A stretch of DNA of 64,000 nucleotides from Elgaria multicarinata webbii (GCF_023053635.1 NC_086180.1:5523206-5587205), one strand, 5' to 3'. Counted from the first letter of the stretch, positions 1-9,674 are shown. Numbers and translations are program-made. Notes: generated by a model from the letters alone, not told the origin.

Positions 1-261
1 ATTCCCATCCTCCATGTCCCGTAGGCCACGATTCCCATCCTCCATGTCCCATAGGCTGCGATTCCCGTCCCCCATGTCCCGTAGGCCACGGTTCCCATTC
101 CTCATGTCCCGTAGGCCGCGATTCCCATCCCCCATGTCCCTTAGGCTGCGATTCCCATCCCCCATGTCCCTTAGGCTGCGATTCCCATCCCCCATGTCCC
201 TTAGGCTGCGATTCCTGTCCCCCATGTCCCTTAGGCTGCGATTCCCGCCCCCCCATGTCCC
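1..261. repeat. 30-bp minisatellite, about 8.7 copies
   Basis: Eight full 30-bp units and a partial one follow each other without spacers. The unit reads roughly ATTCCCATCCCCCATGTCCC followed by a variable TTAGGCTGCG or GTAGGCCACG. The first units vary between GTAGGCC and ATAGGCT; the later units are nearly identical, so the downstream side was probably homogenised more recently. Because 30 is a multiple of three, the array stays open as a 10-residue protein repeat, but nothing suggests it is translated. It lies inside the Harbinger-like element ending at about 557, and the array may continue left of the window. Confidence 0.95.
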
Positions 262-557
262 AACTGTAACCCTGATGGCCGCAGCGCTCCTGTGGAGCAC
301 TGCAGCCCATGCACCGTTTTTCCCAGCTACTCTGGAGTAAATGCGGTAGCCGGTAAAAGCGGCGGACCTGGCTACACGCCTGTGGTCCCAGGCTCAGCTC
401 GAGACCGCAGGAAAAACCAGGCCAGAAGCGGTGCTGGTTACCCCGGGCCCAGGGTGGGTTCACCCCTGCCTGAGCCCGGGATACCCTGTGCGTCATCTGG
501 ATGCAGAGGGGTGAGCCCAGGGCTCGCACGGGGCTAAAGCGTTGTCTAGCAAGGCCC
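1..557. mobile_element. Harbinger-like MITE (family B), left end outside window
   Basis: The right end (GTCTAGCAAGGCC) is the reverse complement of the GGCCTTGCTAGAC start of the family B copy at 38970. The stretch at 260-557 matches the right part of that copy: a short run giving GAGCACTG, a CCCAGCTACTC segment, a CCCGGGATCCCCTGTGCGTCAT-like block and the closing inverted terminal repeat. The left half is replaced by, or expanded into, the 30-bp minisatellite. It is non-autonomous, with no transposase visible. Confidence 0.7.
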
Positions 558-724
558 TAACAGTCAGGAAGCTTTTCCTGATTCCAAGCATTCATGGTCA
601 TTGTTCATGCTGCCTAGGGCTGATGGGAGATGAAGCCCATAACATCTAGAGGGCCGCTGTCACTTCTCATCACAGGGAATGGTTTTTAGTGGGGGTCCCC
701 AATCCCAGTGCTTTGAGGGAGGTA

Positions 725-1015
725 GATGTAGTGATGGCCACCAATTTGGATGGCTTTAAAAGGGCCTTAAATAAATTCCTGGAGGAGAAGGCTAAAAATG
801 GCTAATAGCCCTGATGGTTATGTGCTACCTCCAGTAATCAGAGGCAGTAAACCTATTTGCTTCAGTTGCTGGGGAACATGGGTGGGAGGGTGCTGTTGCA
901 CTCAGGGTGTGCTTGTGGGTCTTCCATGGGCAGGTGGTTGCCCACTATGTGAATAGAGTGCCGGACTAGTTGGACCTTTGTGTGTTTCAGCAAGGACCTT
1001 CTTGTGTTCTTCTGT
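725..1015 (+). mobile_element. CR1-variant LINE 3' fragment (DGFKRxLxxFLEEK type)
   Basis: The sequence encodes a decayed end of a CR1-type reverse transcriptase: DVVMATNLDGFK, then NKFLEEKAKNG and a stop. This aligns in pattern with the [22 protein letters not shown] end of the canonical CR1 copies here. The 3' UTR ends in the block reading roughly GTGCTGGACTAGATGGACC...TTCTTATGTTCTT that recurs at 9250, 25640, 40025 and 45850. It is heavily 5'-truncated, as is usual for CR1. Confidence 0.75.
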
Positions 1016-1198
1016 CCTCCAGGGATTGCATGAGCCTCTTTTAAAGTCGCCTAGGTCTGTGGCCATCACCAAGCATCATGGCGTGGTATTCCATAACATT
1101 GCCCGAAGACGTACTTTCTGCAATCTATCCTGAATCTCCTTCGCATTGTTCTAGAAAGAATGAGATTGAGCGAAGCAGCTCTGACATTGTCTCAACAT

Positions 1199-1530
1199 TA
1201 GGGTGACCATATGGAAAGGAGGACTGGGCTCCTGTATCTTTAACAGCTGTGTAGAAAAGAGGATTTCAGCAGGTATCATTGGTAGGCATGCAGCACCTGG
1301 GGAAATTGCCTCTTCATCACAACAGTTCAAGCTGCAGGAGCCCTGCCCTCTAGCTGTACTAGTGTGACCAGATACAAAAGAGGGCAGGGCTCCTGCAGCT
1401 CTAACTGTTGTGATGAAGAGGGAATTTCCCCAGGTGCTGCATGCATACCAATGACACCTGCTGAAATTCCCTTTCAATACAACTGGTAAAGATACAGAAG
1501 CCCTGTCTTCCTTTCCATATGGTCACCCTA
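1199..1530. mobile_element. Palindromic hAT-like MITE (family A), full length
   Basis: It starts TAGGGTGACCATATG and ends CATATGGTCACCCTA. Each half contains a smaller inverted repeat: AGGGCTCCTGTATCTTTAAC against GTTCAAGCTGCAGGAGCCCT in the left half, mirrored in the right half. The centre holds CTCTAGCTGTACTAGTGTGACC. No direct 8-bp target duplication is present. Instead the flanks form an inverted repeat (CTCAACAT on the left, ATGTTGAG on the right), and the symmetry extends about 24 bp on each side. This is non-coding; the open frames over it are translated palindrome arms. Confidence 0.9.
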
Positions 1531-1771
1531 ATGTTGAGACAACACCAGAGCTGCTTGGCCTCAGCAGCCATGTCACACCTTGCCTCTGAAAGGGCCTGAC
1601 AAGGCATGAGGATGAAAAGTCTTTTTTCACCTCCCTTTAAGGGGAAATAATTGCCTTTGATATTGATAACATGGAATTGCAAAATTGCCATATGGACTGG
1701 GGCGGGGGTGAGGCTGGTATGGCCTTTGCCATGATTGGGAATTGTTCAGGACTGTGCTGAAGTAGAGGAGG

Positions 1772-1883
1772 GAACCATAGCTTAGTAGCAAGACATGAGC
1801 TTTGCATGCCAAAACCTGGCTGGGGACGCTAGGAGTTGTAGTCCAACCCATCTGGAGGGCACCATATTGGAGAAGGCTACCCA
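1772..1883. repeat. tRNA-SINE head plus hAT MITE (family J) fragment
   Basis: The stretch 1772-1815 resembles the head of the tRNA-derived SINE seen better at 46868 (GCTTAGTAGCAAGACATGAGCTTTGCATG). The stretch 1829-1883 carries AGGAGTTGTAGTCCAAC and CTGGAGGGCACCA...GAAGGCT, the right arm of family J (complete copy at 51921-52050). Both pieces are short and diverged. Confidence 0.45.
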
Positions 1884-3436
1884 ACACTTTACTACAGCCA
1901 TTAGTAAAGTACTGGGTAGCACTGGTAGGCCTTCCAGCCAAAGGAGGGTCTGAGAGACCATGCTGAACGTTGCTCTGTAGATCCCCTGTCTTGATCTATG
2001 GCCTTGTAACCCGGAGGTTCTCCAAGCTGGACAACAGCCAGACTGGCTGGTGGTTCACACAGCTGTAAATCTACCTAACAAACAGTAAATCCTTTCAGCT
2101 GTCATCCTTGTTGCGGTCCCATGGAAGGGGTGGATGAGAAGAAAGGAGGCCTCTTTCTGTTGAATTGCTCATGCCCCCAAAGATAGCCAAGCCTTTGGGT
2201 TGCAAGGGGGAGAGGAATTCCATGCATTCCCCCCCCCCACTTGGGATTCATGTTTTCCCTGCCACATTCCGCCTTCCATCCTACAGTGGCGAGCCATGGT
2301 GCCAAAGTCTGAAATCGCCCGGTTCCGTCTACAAATGTCTCTGGCTCATAACGCTTTGGCTGCATTACAAATCGAGCAGCGTTTTCTCCCCAGAAGTTCT
2401 TCCCAGCTCAGAATGTTGAACAATGCTCTCCATGCATGCCGGATTTTTCACCGGCCCAGCAGTGCCAGCAGGCTGCAATCCAACAGGGAATGGAGACACA
2501 CGTACATGTAACTGCCTGCTATACCCAAGGAACTCACCCATCCCCATCCAAAGCGTGCACCCTGTAAAGCGCTTCTGAGCCGGTCTTCATGCTAAACGAA
2601 AGAATGGCAGCATTCATGACTCTGATTCTAAATCTAAGCAGGCACCAGGAATGAATCAAGAAAGGGCAGCATCAGGGCTGGACTTAAGGGCACCTGCCAA
2701 GGGCCCACACAACACCAGGGGCCCACTGACTAGAGCCCCCTGGGCTGGCTCCTCCTCTTCACCATGGCAACCTGCTTGTTTACCTACCTCTCATTCTGAC
2801 CCAGACAAGGGTGGTGGTGGAGCAGGAGAAGCCATTGCTGACACGCTCACTGGCTCTTAAGCAAGGGAGGGGGAGTCTTCACGAGCTATTTATTGCAGGA
2901 TTGTAGGATTTATTGCAGTCATCACGAATGAGGCACATGACGTTCACCTGATCCCAGGGTGACCTTGGCTCCACCTTTCCTGGAATATCCCTGATTGCTT
3001 TTGTCGTGGTTTTTCTGTCTCTCTTGCTTCCCTTCCGAAGAACGTTTGCAGTGTGCAAACTATCCCCCATGTGTTGCTGCACGTCTGCACTAGTGCACAT
3101 GCCTCAAGAAACATTTTTTAAAATCTCTGCCCCGTAGCGGCGTATCGGGGCACACGTGCTCCGGCAACGGCACTCCTGCAATTGTGGTACACATTAGTGC
3201 CCTGTGAGTGCTGATCAGGGAATATTCGGAAGCAGCCCTCTCCTGTGCCGAAATGCCTGCAGGTGCAGATTAGCCCAAAGTGGTAGCAGTGGTGATGGAG
3301 AAAAGGAGAGGCCAGAGCAGCCGGTGAGAAAACAGGCTCACTGAAGGAGAGGTGCACTGAGGGCGTCTTGAGGGTCCTTCAAAACCTGGCGCCATCACTG
3401 GGCCACATCCCTGTTGGCTGTTGCAATTGTAACTGA
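1884..3436. other. Gene-free stretch, mostly unassigned
   Basis: Only short open frames lie here and none resembles a known protein. Around 2676-2750 a GC-rich stretch (CAGGGCTGGACTTAAGGG) could be the end of a decayed hAT-type repeat, which I cannot confirm. Nothing else was recognised. Confidence 0.5.
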
Positions 3437-3577
3437 GGCCATAGCTAGTCCTAAGGTTTATCCCTGGATCATCCAGGGGTCAAACCTGTTCATCTAGGTG
3501 ACACACAGGGGATCCAGTGCTCAGGCAGGGGCGAACCCTGGATGATCCCAGGAGAAACCTTAGGTCTAGCTGTGGCC
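3437..3577. mobile_element. Short Harbinger-like MITE (family B, 141 bp)
   Basis: The terminal inverted repeats are GGCCATAGCTAGTCCTAAGG on the left and CTTAGGTCTAGCTGTGGCC on the right. The interior holds paired CCCTGGATCATCCAGGG and CCCTGGATGATCCCAGG blocks around ACACAGGGGATCC. The same layout is seen at 28648-28777 and 58930-59070. The expected 3-bp target duplication is not visible here (TGA on the left, AGG on the right). Confidence 0.8.
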
Positions 3578-3578
3578 A

Positions 3579-3651
3579 GGATCTACACTACTGCTTTAAA
3601 ACGGTTTATAACAGTAGTGACAATTGTTGAGGTCCAAGACACACTCCATAT
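3579..3651. mobile_element. Small MITE (family D), left part, split by an L2 insertion
   Basis: It begins GGATCTACACTACTGCTTTA and runs to CACACTCCATAT, where a LINE interrupts it. The remainder resumes at 4426. An uninterrupted relative lies at 22456-22584 and a partial one at 49243, which shows the two parts belong together. Confidence 0.75.
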
Positions 3652-4425
3652 CCTCTCTCTCCTTTACTCCTCATATTGAGGCAGTAGCTAAATCCTGTCG
3701 TTTTTTCCTGTATAACATTGCCAGGATTCAATCACTTTTGTCTGTCTCTTCTGCCAAGACTCTTGTTCATGCATTGGTTATTTCTCCGCTGGACTACTGC
3801 AACCTTCTTCTGACTGGCTTTCCTTCTTCTGACATCTGTTTGTTGGTTTCTGTTCACCGCTCTGCTGCTAAGATCATCTTCTCGGCTCGCCGCTCTGACC
3901 ATGTTACTCCACTTCTGAAATCTCTTCATTGGCTTCCAATTCACTTCAGAATCCAATATAAACTTCTCCTGTTGACCAACAAAGCTTTTCACAGTCTAGC
4001 TCCTTCCTATCTTTCCTCTCTCACCTCACACTATTGCCCCGCTCGTGCTCTTCGCTCCTCGGATGCCCTGTTTCTCACCTGCCCAAGGGTCTCTCCATCC
4101 CTTGCTCGGCTTCGTCCATTTTCTTCCGCCGCCCCTTACGCCTGGAACGCTCTTCCAGAACATTTGCAAACTACAAGTTCAATCGCAGTTTTTAAAGCTC
4201 AGCTAAAAACTTTTCTTTTTTCTAAAGCTTTTAAAACTTGATTTTGATCTGACTTGTATACTGTTAGTTTTACTCTCCCCTGTGCCTGTTTGGTGCATTC
4301 GCTTCCCCTTCTTATTGTTTTATTATAATTCTATCAGAATGTAAGCCTATGCAGCAGGGTTTTGCTATTTTATTCTTTTACTCTGTACAGCACCATGTAC
4401 ACTGATGGTGCTAAATAAATACATA
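3652..4425 (+). mobile_element. L2-type LINE 3' end (lineage a), RT C-terminus and tail
   Basis: An open frame to 4241 encodes the C-terminal region of an L2-clade reverse transcriptase. Recognisable blocks in order are SPLDYCNLLLTGFPSS, SAAKIIFSARRSDHVTPLLK, LHWLPIHFRIQYKLLLL, KAFHSLAPSYLSSL, RPFSSAAPYAWNALPEHL and FKAQLKTFLFSKAF before the stop. The 3' UTR ends GTACACTGATGGTGCTAAAT with an AAATA tail. The catalytic RT core is missing because of 5' truncation. It is inserted in a family D MITE with ATAT/ATATA at the junctions. The homologous minus-strand copy is at 29885-30600. The long open frame suggests moderate age. Confidence 0.85.
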
Positions 4426-4483
4426 ATATACAGTTTTCAAATGGTTTTCAAAGTGTCTTATACTGCTTGGTGTAGATCTGGCC
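4426..4483. mobile_element. Small MITE (family D), right part
   Basis: This continues the MITE interrupted at 3651. It carries CAGTTTTCAAATGGTTTTC and ends TGCTTGGTGTAGATCTGGCC, the complement of the GGATCTACAC start. It matches the right half of the intact relative at 22456-22584. Confidence 0.75.
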
Positions 4484-4915
4484 TGAATCAAAATACAATT
4501 CTCAGGGGCAATGCAATCATGTGTATTCACGCCACACGACCAGCATGCATATGCACACTTGATAAGCCAGGAGAGAGATGAGCTTTTTGAAATACTTACC
4601 AAGACAGTCTTTAAATACAGAGCCAATTGGAAATCGAAACAATTGCCCGTCATCAGCTGTAACCAACAGTTTGCTGGTAGAGTGCATTTATCTCCCTAAA
4701 AATGTGGCTTCCTCTGTCCTCTGAATACTCCAAATGCTCGGGCTGTTTACAATAGTTAAAACTCTGACTTAAACCAAATAACTATATAGCGCTGCTACAA
4801 ATTGACCAAGGTCTCGATTTAGCAACTCTGAAGAACATTAAATCAAGCAATACTGGGGGAGAAAGGGCTGTTGGGCTGCAGTAGCAAAGCACACAGGCCA
4901 CACTGATCTTCCTGC

Positions 4916-5616
4916 TAGGGCTGTGATCTGCTTCTCTTCGGACCGGAGAAGCAGAAGCGGATCGGGGTGCTTCACCTCCCTTTAAGGATTGGGGGAGCAG
5001 CGGAGCGTCGCGGAGCGGATCGAGGTGAAGGCGGATCCTTCCCCTCGATCCGGAGCGCCACAAAAAAGGTAAGGGGGGGTTACTCAGCCCTGCCGCTGCC
5101 ACCGCCACCCATGTGGCGACAGCGGCAGAGCCAGGTAAGGGAGCAAGGGGGAGGGGGGTCTTACCTGCATCCGTCCGCGGTCCCGCAGCTGCTTCAGCTG
5201 AGCCCGAGAAGCAGCTGCGGGACCGCGGACGGACACAGGTAAGGGGGAGGAGGGAGGGGGGTTACCTGGCCCTGCTGCCGCTGCCGCTCATCACAGCCCG
5301 TCGCAGCCCATCGCCAGCTTCACTAGAGCCCACAGCTCAACCTGGAAGAGTAGGTCGCAAGCGGGGCCTACAGTTCCTGGTTGAGCCGCAGGCTCTAGTG
5401 AAGCTGGCAACGAGCCAGGATGGACGCAAGTAAGGGGAGGAGGGAGGGGGCCTTACCTGGCACCGCCCCCCGCTGCTACGGAGCTCCGATTCGGAGCCGG
5501 AGCTCCGCAGCGGAGCAGAGCGGACCCTAGGTGGATCAAGGCAGGGCAGAACGGGCCTGATTCGCCATTTGTGAATCTGGAAGAGAAGAGGATCGAGGGG
5601 TCCATGCACAGCCCTA
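4916..5616. mobile_element. GC-rich hAT-like MITE (family G), complete
   Basis: The ends are TAGGGCTGTGATC and CATGCACAGCCCTA. The flanks are CTTCCTGC and CTTCCTAC, a 7/8 match to an 8-bp target duplication, which suggests hAT. The interior alternates palindromic GC-rich modules: a tract around CCGCGGTCCCGCAGCTGC and its mirror, and a CTAGAGCC...GGCTCTAG pair. Between them are repeated donor-like motifs (AGGTAAG or AAGTAAG, and the complement CTTACCT) on both strands. The open frames inside are low-complexity Arg/Gly/Pro translations, not genes. Confidence 0.8.
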
Positions 5617-6488
5617 CTTCCTACAACATCAGTTTCAATCCGTACAATCCCATCAACCTTGTGTGAACCCCTCCTATGTGACATTCCTTTCTTCTTTTGT
5701 GTATCTAATTTCCTATTAATCAAGCTTCCATGGTCTCCAGCACCTCTCCCAAGCTCCAGCACGGTCCAGAATGAAGAAAACGGTGACGGTAGGAAGGAAG
5801 GGAACGGGAGACGGAGTTGGAGGAATTCAGGAGGATTTTGCAAGAGCTCCTGTCGCTGCCTGAACGAACTATCTCGTCTCTACTGAAAATACGATGTGAT
5901 TTCTCTTCCTGCTTAACCTCCTGCCCCTTCGTCTAATGATTTCCCAAAACCCTCAGGGACTAGTGGGACAGGGAAGGGAAGAAAAGCTGGTGCAATTAGC
6001 CAACAGCCAAGCCAAAGAATAATATGTTTCCCAGGCTTATTTGGACAATCTTTTCAACCAGATATCTTAGGGGGCATCTGTAGGAGACGGAGAGGCTCGA
6101 GGCAGAAAGCAATGCTCCGTTTCCTCTCTTTCTTTCTTTCTTTTTTTGAGCGATAAAGATTTTAATTGGAGTGTTTATGTTTCCATTCTTCTGGAGAGGT
6201 AGATTCGCCCTGATAAAGCCCTGTGAGGGATCCAAGGAAATATTCAGGGAGAAAGATAGATCTTGTTCTGTCAGCAGCCTACTGGCAGAGATGGACAGCG
6301 TGGGGGGAAATAATGCAAACCGTCAGAAATGCAGGGCCATTTTAATCAGCTTGGTGTGGAGAGGTCCAGACTCACGTCACTCCTCCACTTGACCCCATTC
6401 CCTTGAATATTGAATCAGCTTTCTTTCCACCGCTGAGAGAACCGTGGCGCTTAGTTTGAGCCAGACGTTGTTCTGAGTGCAAGACTCT
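5617..6488. other. Gene-free stretch
   Basis: A short CTTT tract lies at about 6125-6150. No repeat end, conserved coding motif or RNA gene was recognised in the rest. Confidence 0.5.
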
Positions 6489-6924
6489 GGCCTTAGCTAG
6501 ACCTTATCATGAGATCTCCCCCTGTGTTCACACGCGGCACGCGACGACCTCAGAGGGAGAGGCGTCGTGCCCGCCATTTTGTTTTGCTTTCTTAAAAAGG
6601 AAGATGCGCACGAGCACTCATGCGCAAAAGGTAAGGTTGGTTTTTTTAAAAAAAATCACCGCTCTCCCCACCCCCAATGGGAGCAGTGCTCCTGAGGAGC
6701 TCTGCTTCCCATGCGCAGGTCCTAGCTCCTCGTGAGTAACTGCGAGGAGCCAGGACAAACCGTGACGCCCGGCCACACGTTCCATGGTCTCCCGAGACTG
6801 CAGAAAAAGTGGGCCTAAAGTGGAGGGTGAGATCCCGGGGCAATGAAGGGATCATCCCTCCCTGATCCCGGGATCCCCTGTGCATCCCGATCGCCCTGGG
6901 ATATCGCCTCATCCAGCTAAGGCC
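6489..6924. mobile_element. Harbinger-like MITE (family B), complete, 436 bp
   Basis: The ends are GGCCTTAGCTAGACC and CAGCTAAGGCC. The flanks are TCT and TCT, a perfect 3-bp target duplication. The interior holds, in order, ATCATGAGATC, GCGACGACCTCAGAGGGAG, CGCCATTTTGTTTTG, a poly-A/T tract, a GAGCAGTGCTCCTGAGGAGC hairpin, CTCGTGAGTAACTGCGAGGA and CCCGGGATCCCCTGTGCATC. The same order is found at 26306, 27660, 38970 and 55643. No transposase is encoded. Confidence 0.85.
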
Positions 6925-7518
6925 TCTGTCCTGGAATAAGTGAAGTAGAAATGAAGAAGAAGGTAACCTCTGAGCTTGTCCAAATTCTCTGCCGTTCACC
7001 ACTGAATCCCCACAGCCCACTCCAGCAGACATCTAGAATTAGAGGAGAAGGCTTTCATGCCCTTTTAAACTATATTCCTGCGCTGTGAGGATTAACGGAT
7101 GAACAGGAAAAAGTGGACAGTTGCAAAGGCACACGGAGTTCAAGCTTGGAAGGATACACCCACCACCCATCATCTAGTGGTCTGCAGGTCTTTCTGCTCA
7201 GTCTTGCTGCATTTGAATGCATGGCTCACAGTCGCCAATTTTGTCGGGATGCTTATTTAGATATATGGATTGCTCCTATAAATGAATATATATCAAACAG
7301 GAGTGTTGAATCTTTTCTCTCTCTCTCCATCTTTAAGTTAATGGTGTTGTGAATAGTTATTGTGAATGGATATGGGGGGGTTGTTAATTTGTTTGTTGGT
7401 GTTGTCCCCACCTCCTGCCCCAGGTTTCGTTTTGTTATAATTGCAAAAGAGAGAGAGACAGAGACAGAGAGAGAGGACAAGGCTTTCATGTGAGAATGTG
7501 TAGCTTCCATCAGAAGTC
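6925..7518. other. Gene-free stretch with short GA tract
   Basis: A GA-rich microsatellite lies at about 7447-7476. No gene or family-assigned repeat was seen. Confidence 0.5.
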
Positions 7519-8036
7519 ATAGAATCATAAAATAGTCAAGTTGGAAGGGGCCTATAAGGCCATCGAGTCCAACCCCCTGCTCAATGCAGGAATCCACTCT
7601 AAAGCATCCCTGACAGTTGGTTGTCCAGCTGCCTCTTGAAGGCCTCTAGGGTGGGAGAGCCCACAACCTCCCTAGGTAACTGATTCCATTGTCGTACTGC
7701 TCTAACAGTCAGGAAGTTTTTCCTGATGTCCAGCTTGAATCTGGCTTCCTGTAACTTGATCCCGTTATTCCGTGTCCTGCACTCTGGGAGGGTCGAGAAG
7801 AGATCCTGGCCCTCCTCTGTGTGACAACCTTTCAAGTATTTGAAGAGTGCTATCAGGTCTCCCCTCAATCTTCGCTTCTCCAGGCTAAACCTGCCCAGTT
7901 CTTTCAGTCTCTCTTCATAGGGCTTTGTTTCCAGACCCTTGATCAGCCTGGTTGCCCTCCTCTCAACCCCTCCAACTCATCTGCATCCTTCTTGAATTGT
8001 AGAGCCCAGAACTGGACACAATACTCAAGATGAGTG
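7519..8036 (-). mobile_element. CR1 LINE 3' end, truncated
   Basis: On the minus strand this encodes the end of CR1 ORF2: [33 protein letters not shown], then [37 protein letters not shown], a stop and the CR1 3' UTR ending in (ATTCTATG)n. The upstream boundary lies in the LEYCVQFWA block, so the RT catalytic core is absent. Broken frames mark it as older than the copy at 23296. Confidence 0.9.
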
Positions 8037-8169
8037 CTGCACTCTGAAGTTAAAATGGTAGCACCTACAGTGCACCGTCCTGTATTCACTTTGCAAACGC
8101 CAGGTTGGAATTCATCCGAACGGGTTCCCCGCGGAAATCCATCTACATCTTCTGGTTTGCCCAAATGTT

Positions 8170-8370
8170 TCATCTTTTGCTCCTTAGCTTCTTCAAATTG
8201 GCCTCCGATGTTAAGTTCCAACAATGTTCCCACCATGCAAAACCCGTGTGCTCCCTGATAGGCTCAGCGCAGTTATTCCTGCTGAAAAATATTCCCAGGG
8301 CATAACCGACACCAAAGGGCAGTCCAACTACCCCCCACACCAGGGGGTAGTTGACAGCGTTACTCTCCTG
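8170..8370 (-). pseudogene. Possible retropseudogene-like ORF, unidentified
   Basis: Between the CR1 copy and a family F MITE the minus strand reads NYPLVWGVVGLPFGVGYALG then IFFSRNNCAEPIREHTGFAW and soon a stop. Another frame continues EEAKEQKMKHLGKPEDVDGF. The glycine-rich hydrophobic stretch looks like a membrane helix of a small protein, and the frame change between the two protein-like segments would fit a decayed processed copy. I do not recognise the family. It has no intron signals. Chance is a real alternative. Confidence 0.22.
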
Positions 8371-8371
8371 C

Positions 8372-8537
8372 CAGTGGAGGTTGGTGGCTGCCATGTCAGT
8401 GGGATGATGAATCTGCTCCAGGTTTCAGTTGGAACCAGTCAGGACTCTAAAGAACCTTAGATAGCTCCTTTAGAGTTCTGACTGAAACCCAGAGCAGATT
8501 CACAGTCCCACTGGCACTAGAGCCACCAGCCTCCACG
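8372..8537. mobile_element. Palindromic MITE (family F)
   Basis: The ends are CAGTGGAGGTTGGTGGCTG and CACCAGCCTCCAC. The arms pair over nearly the whole length: CAGGTTTCAGTTGGAACC...ACTCTAAAG on the left, CTTTAGAGTTCTGACTGAAA on the right. Related copies lie at 33192-33360, 47542-47752 and 62770-62851. The CAGTGG terminus is typical of hAT elements, but no clear target duplication is visible, so the superfamily is an inference. Confidence 0.75.
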
Positions 8538-8757
8538 GACTCTTACATGACAGAGGAGATAGAGATGTGAAGCATGAGGGAAACCAAGCACCAAGTTTTC
8601 CTTTATTTCAGAGGCTGTGGCCATGGAAGTAGGGCAGGGCACCATCGTCAGTCACTACCGTGGAACTGTGGCCACGTGGAAAGGAGGCTCACCTCCTTAC
8701 CCAGAGGCAGCATCAGAGGCAGGGGTGAGGGTTTGAATACCTAGTACATGTGCTGGT

Positions 8758-9306
8758 AAGCAGCATTCTGAGAAGCACTTTGACTTCTTCACACAGCGCA
8801 TTGTTAAACTATAGAGCTCGCTACCAGAGGATGTAGTGATGGCCATCAGCAGTACGACAATGGAACCAGTTACCGAGGGAGGTGGTGGGCTCTCCCACAC
8901 TGGTGGCCTTCAAGAGGCAGCTGGACAACCACCTGTCAGGAATGCTTTAAGGTGGATTCCTGCATTGAGCAGGGGGTCAGACTCGATGGCCTTGCAGGCC
9001 CTTTCCAACTCTACTGTTCTATGATTCTATGACCATTTTGGATGGCTTTAAAAGGGAGTTAGACTAATTCATGCAGAAAAAGGCTATAAATGGCCACTAG
9101 TCCTGACGTCCCTGTGCTGCTTCCAGTATCAGAGCCAGTTAGCCTATATACACCTGTTGCTGGAGAATATGAGCAGTTGGGTGCCATTGCACTCATGTCC
9201 TGCTTGCGCGTTTCCTGTGGGCAGCCGGTTGGCCGCTATGTGAACAGAATGTTGGGCTAGATGGATCCTTGGTCTGATCCAGGAGGGCTCCTCTCATGTT
9301 CTTACG
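8758..9306 (+). mobile_element. CR1-variant LINE 3' fragment interrupted by a canonical CR1
   Basis: The outer element starts near GACTTCTTCACACAGCGCAT and GATGTAGTGATGGCC, is interrupted at 8849, and resumes at about 9033 with CCATTTTGGATGGCTTTAAA. It continues to GATGGATCCTTGGTCTGATC and a TGTTCTTA end. Joined in register, the host element has the same layout as 25352-25695. The outer copy therefore predates the inner CR1. Confidence 0.8.
8849..9032 (+). mobile_element. CR1 LINE 3' end nested in a CR1-variant
   Basis: It begins GCAGTACGACAATGGAACC (the RAVRQWNQ codons). It reads through [20 protein letters not shown]-like sequence and the CR1 3' UTR, and ends TTCTATGATTCTATGA. Only about 184 bp were inserted, a severe 5' truncation. 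The short sequence CCA borders both sides of the junction. Confidence 0.85.
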
Positions 9307-9674
9307 GTGCTATTTTTCCAATCTTAAATTCAGTCCATTGCAAACCTTGAGAAGTTTGGCAGCCTTATGTCCAATTCATCCAAAATTTTGAGATTTTTTT
9401 TTTAATGTTTGCATAGTAAGTCTGCATTCTTGTACACATTTTTGGGTTGGAGAGCTATGTCACAGCCTCGCCCACCACATCCCAAATTCCACCAACCACA
9501 GGTGAAATCATGAATTGCCCAAAGAAACAACTCTCTTTGTCTATCTTAAACATCTCACCCCTCCCTTTGATTGGATAAGCGGCTACTTTTTAATTGGATG
9601 CATTTTTCGTTATATGCTATCTCTACAACATTCAAGATTTTAATAAACCATTACGTCCGTCATTTTTTTCCTCC
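9307..9674. other. Gene-free stretch
   Basis: AT-rich sequence with no recognised gene or repeat boundary. Confidence 0.45.

Noticed and set aside
14-340. 108-codon open frame with a 10-residue repeat
   Set aside because: It is the translation of a 30-bp minisatellite inside a MITE. The unit length divisible by three explains the open frame.
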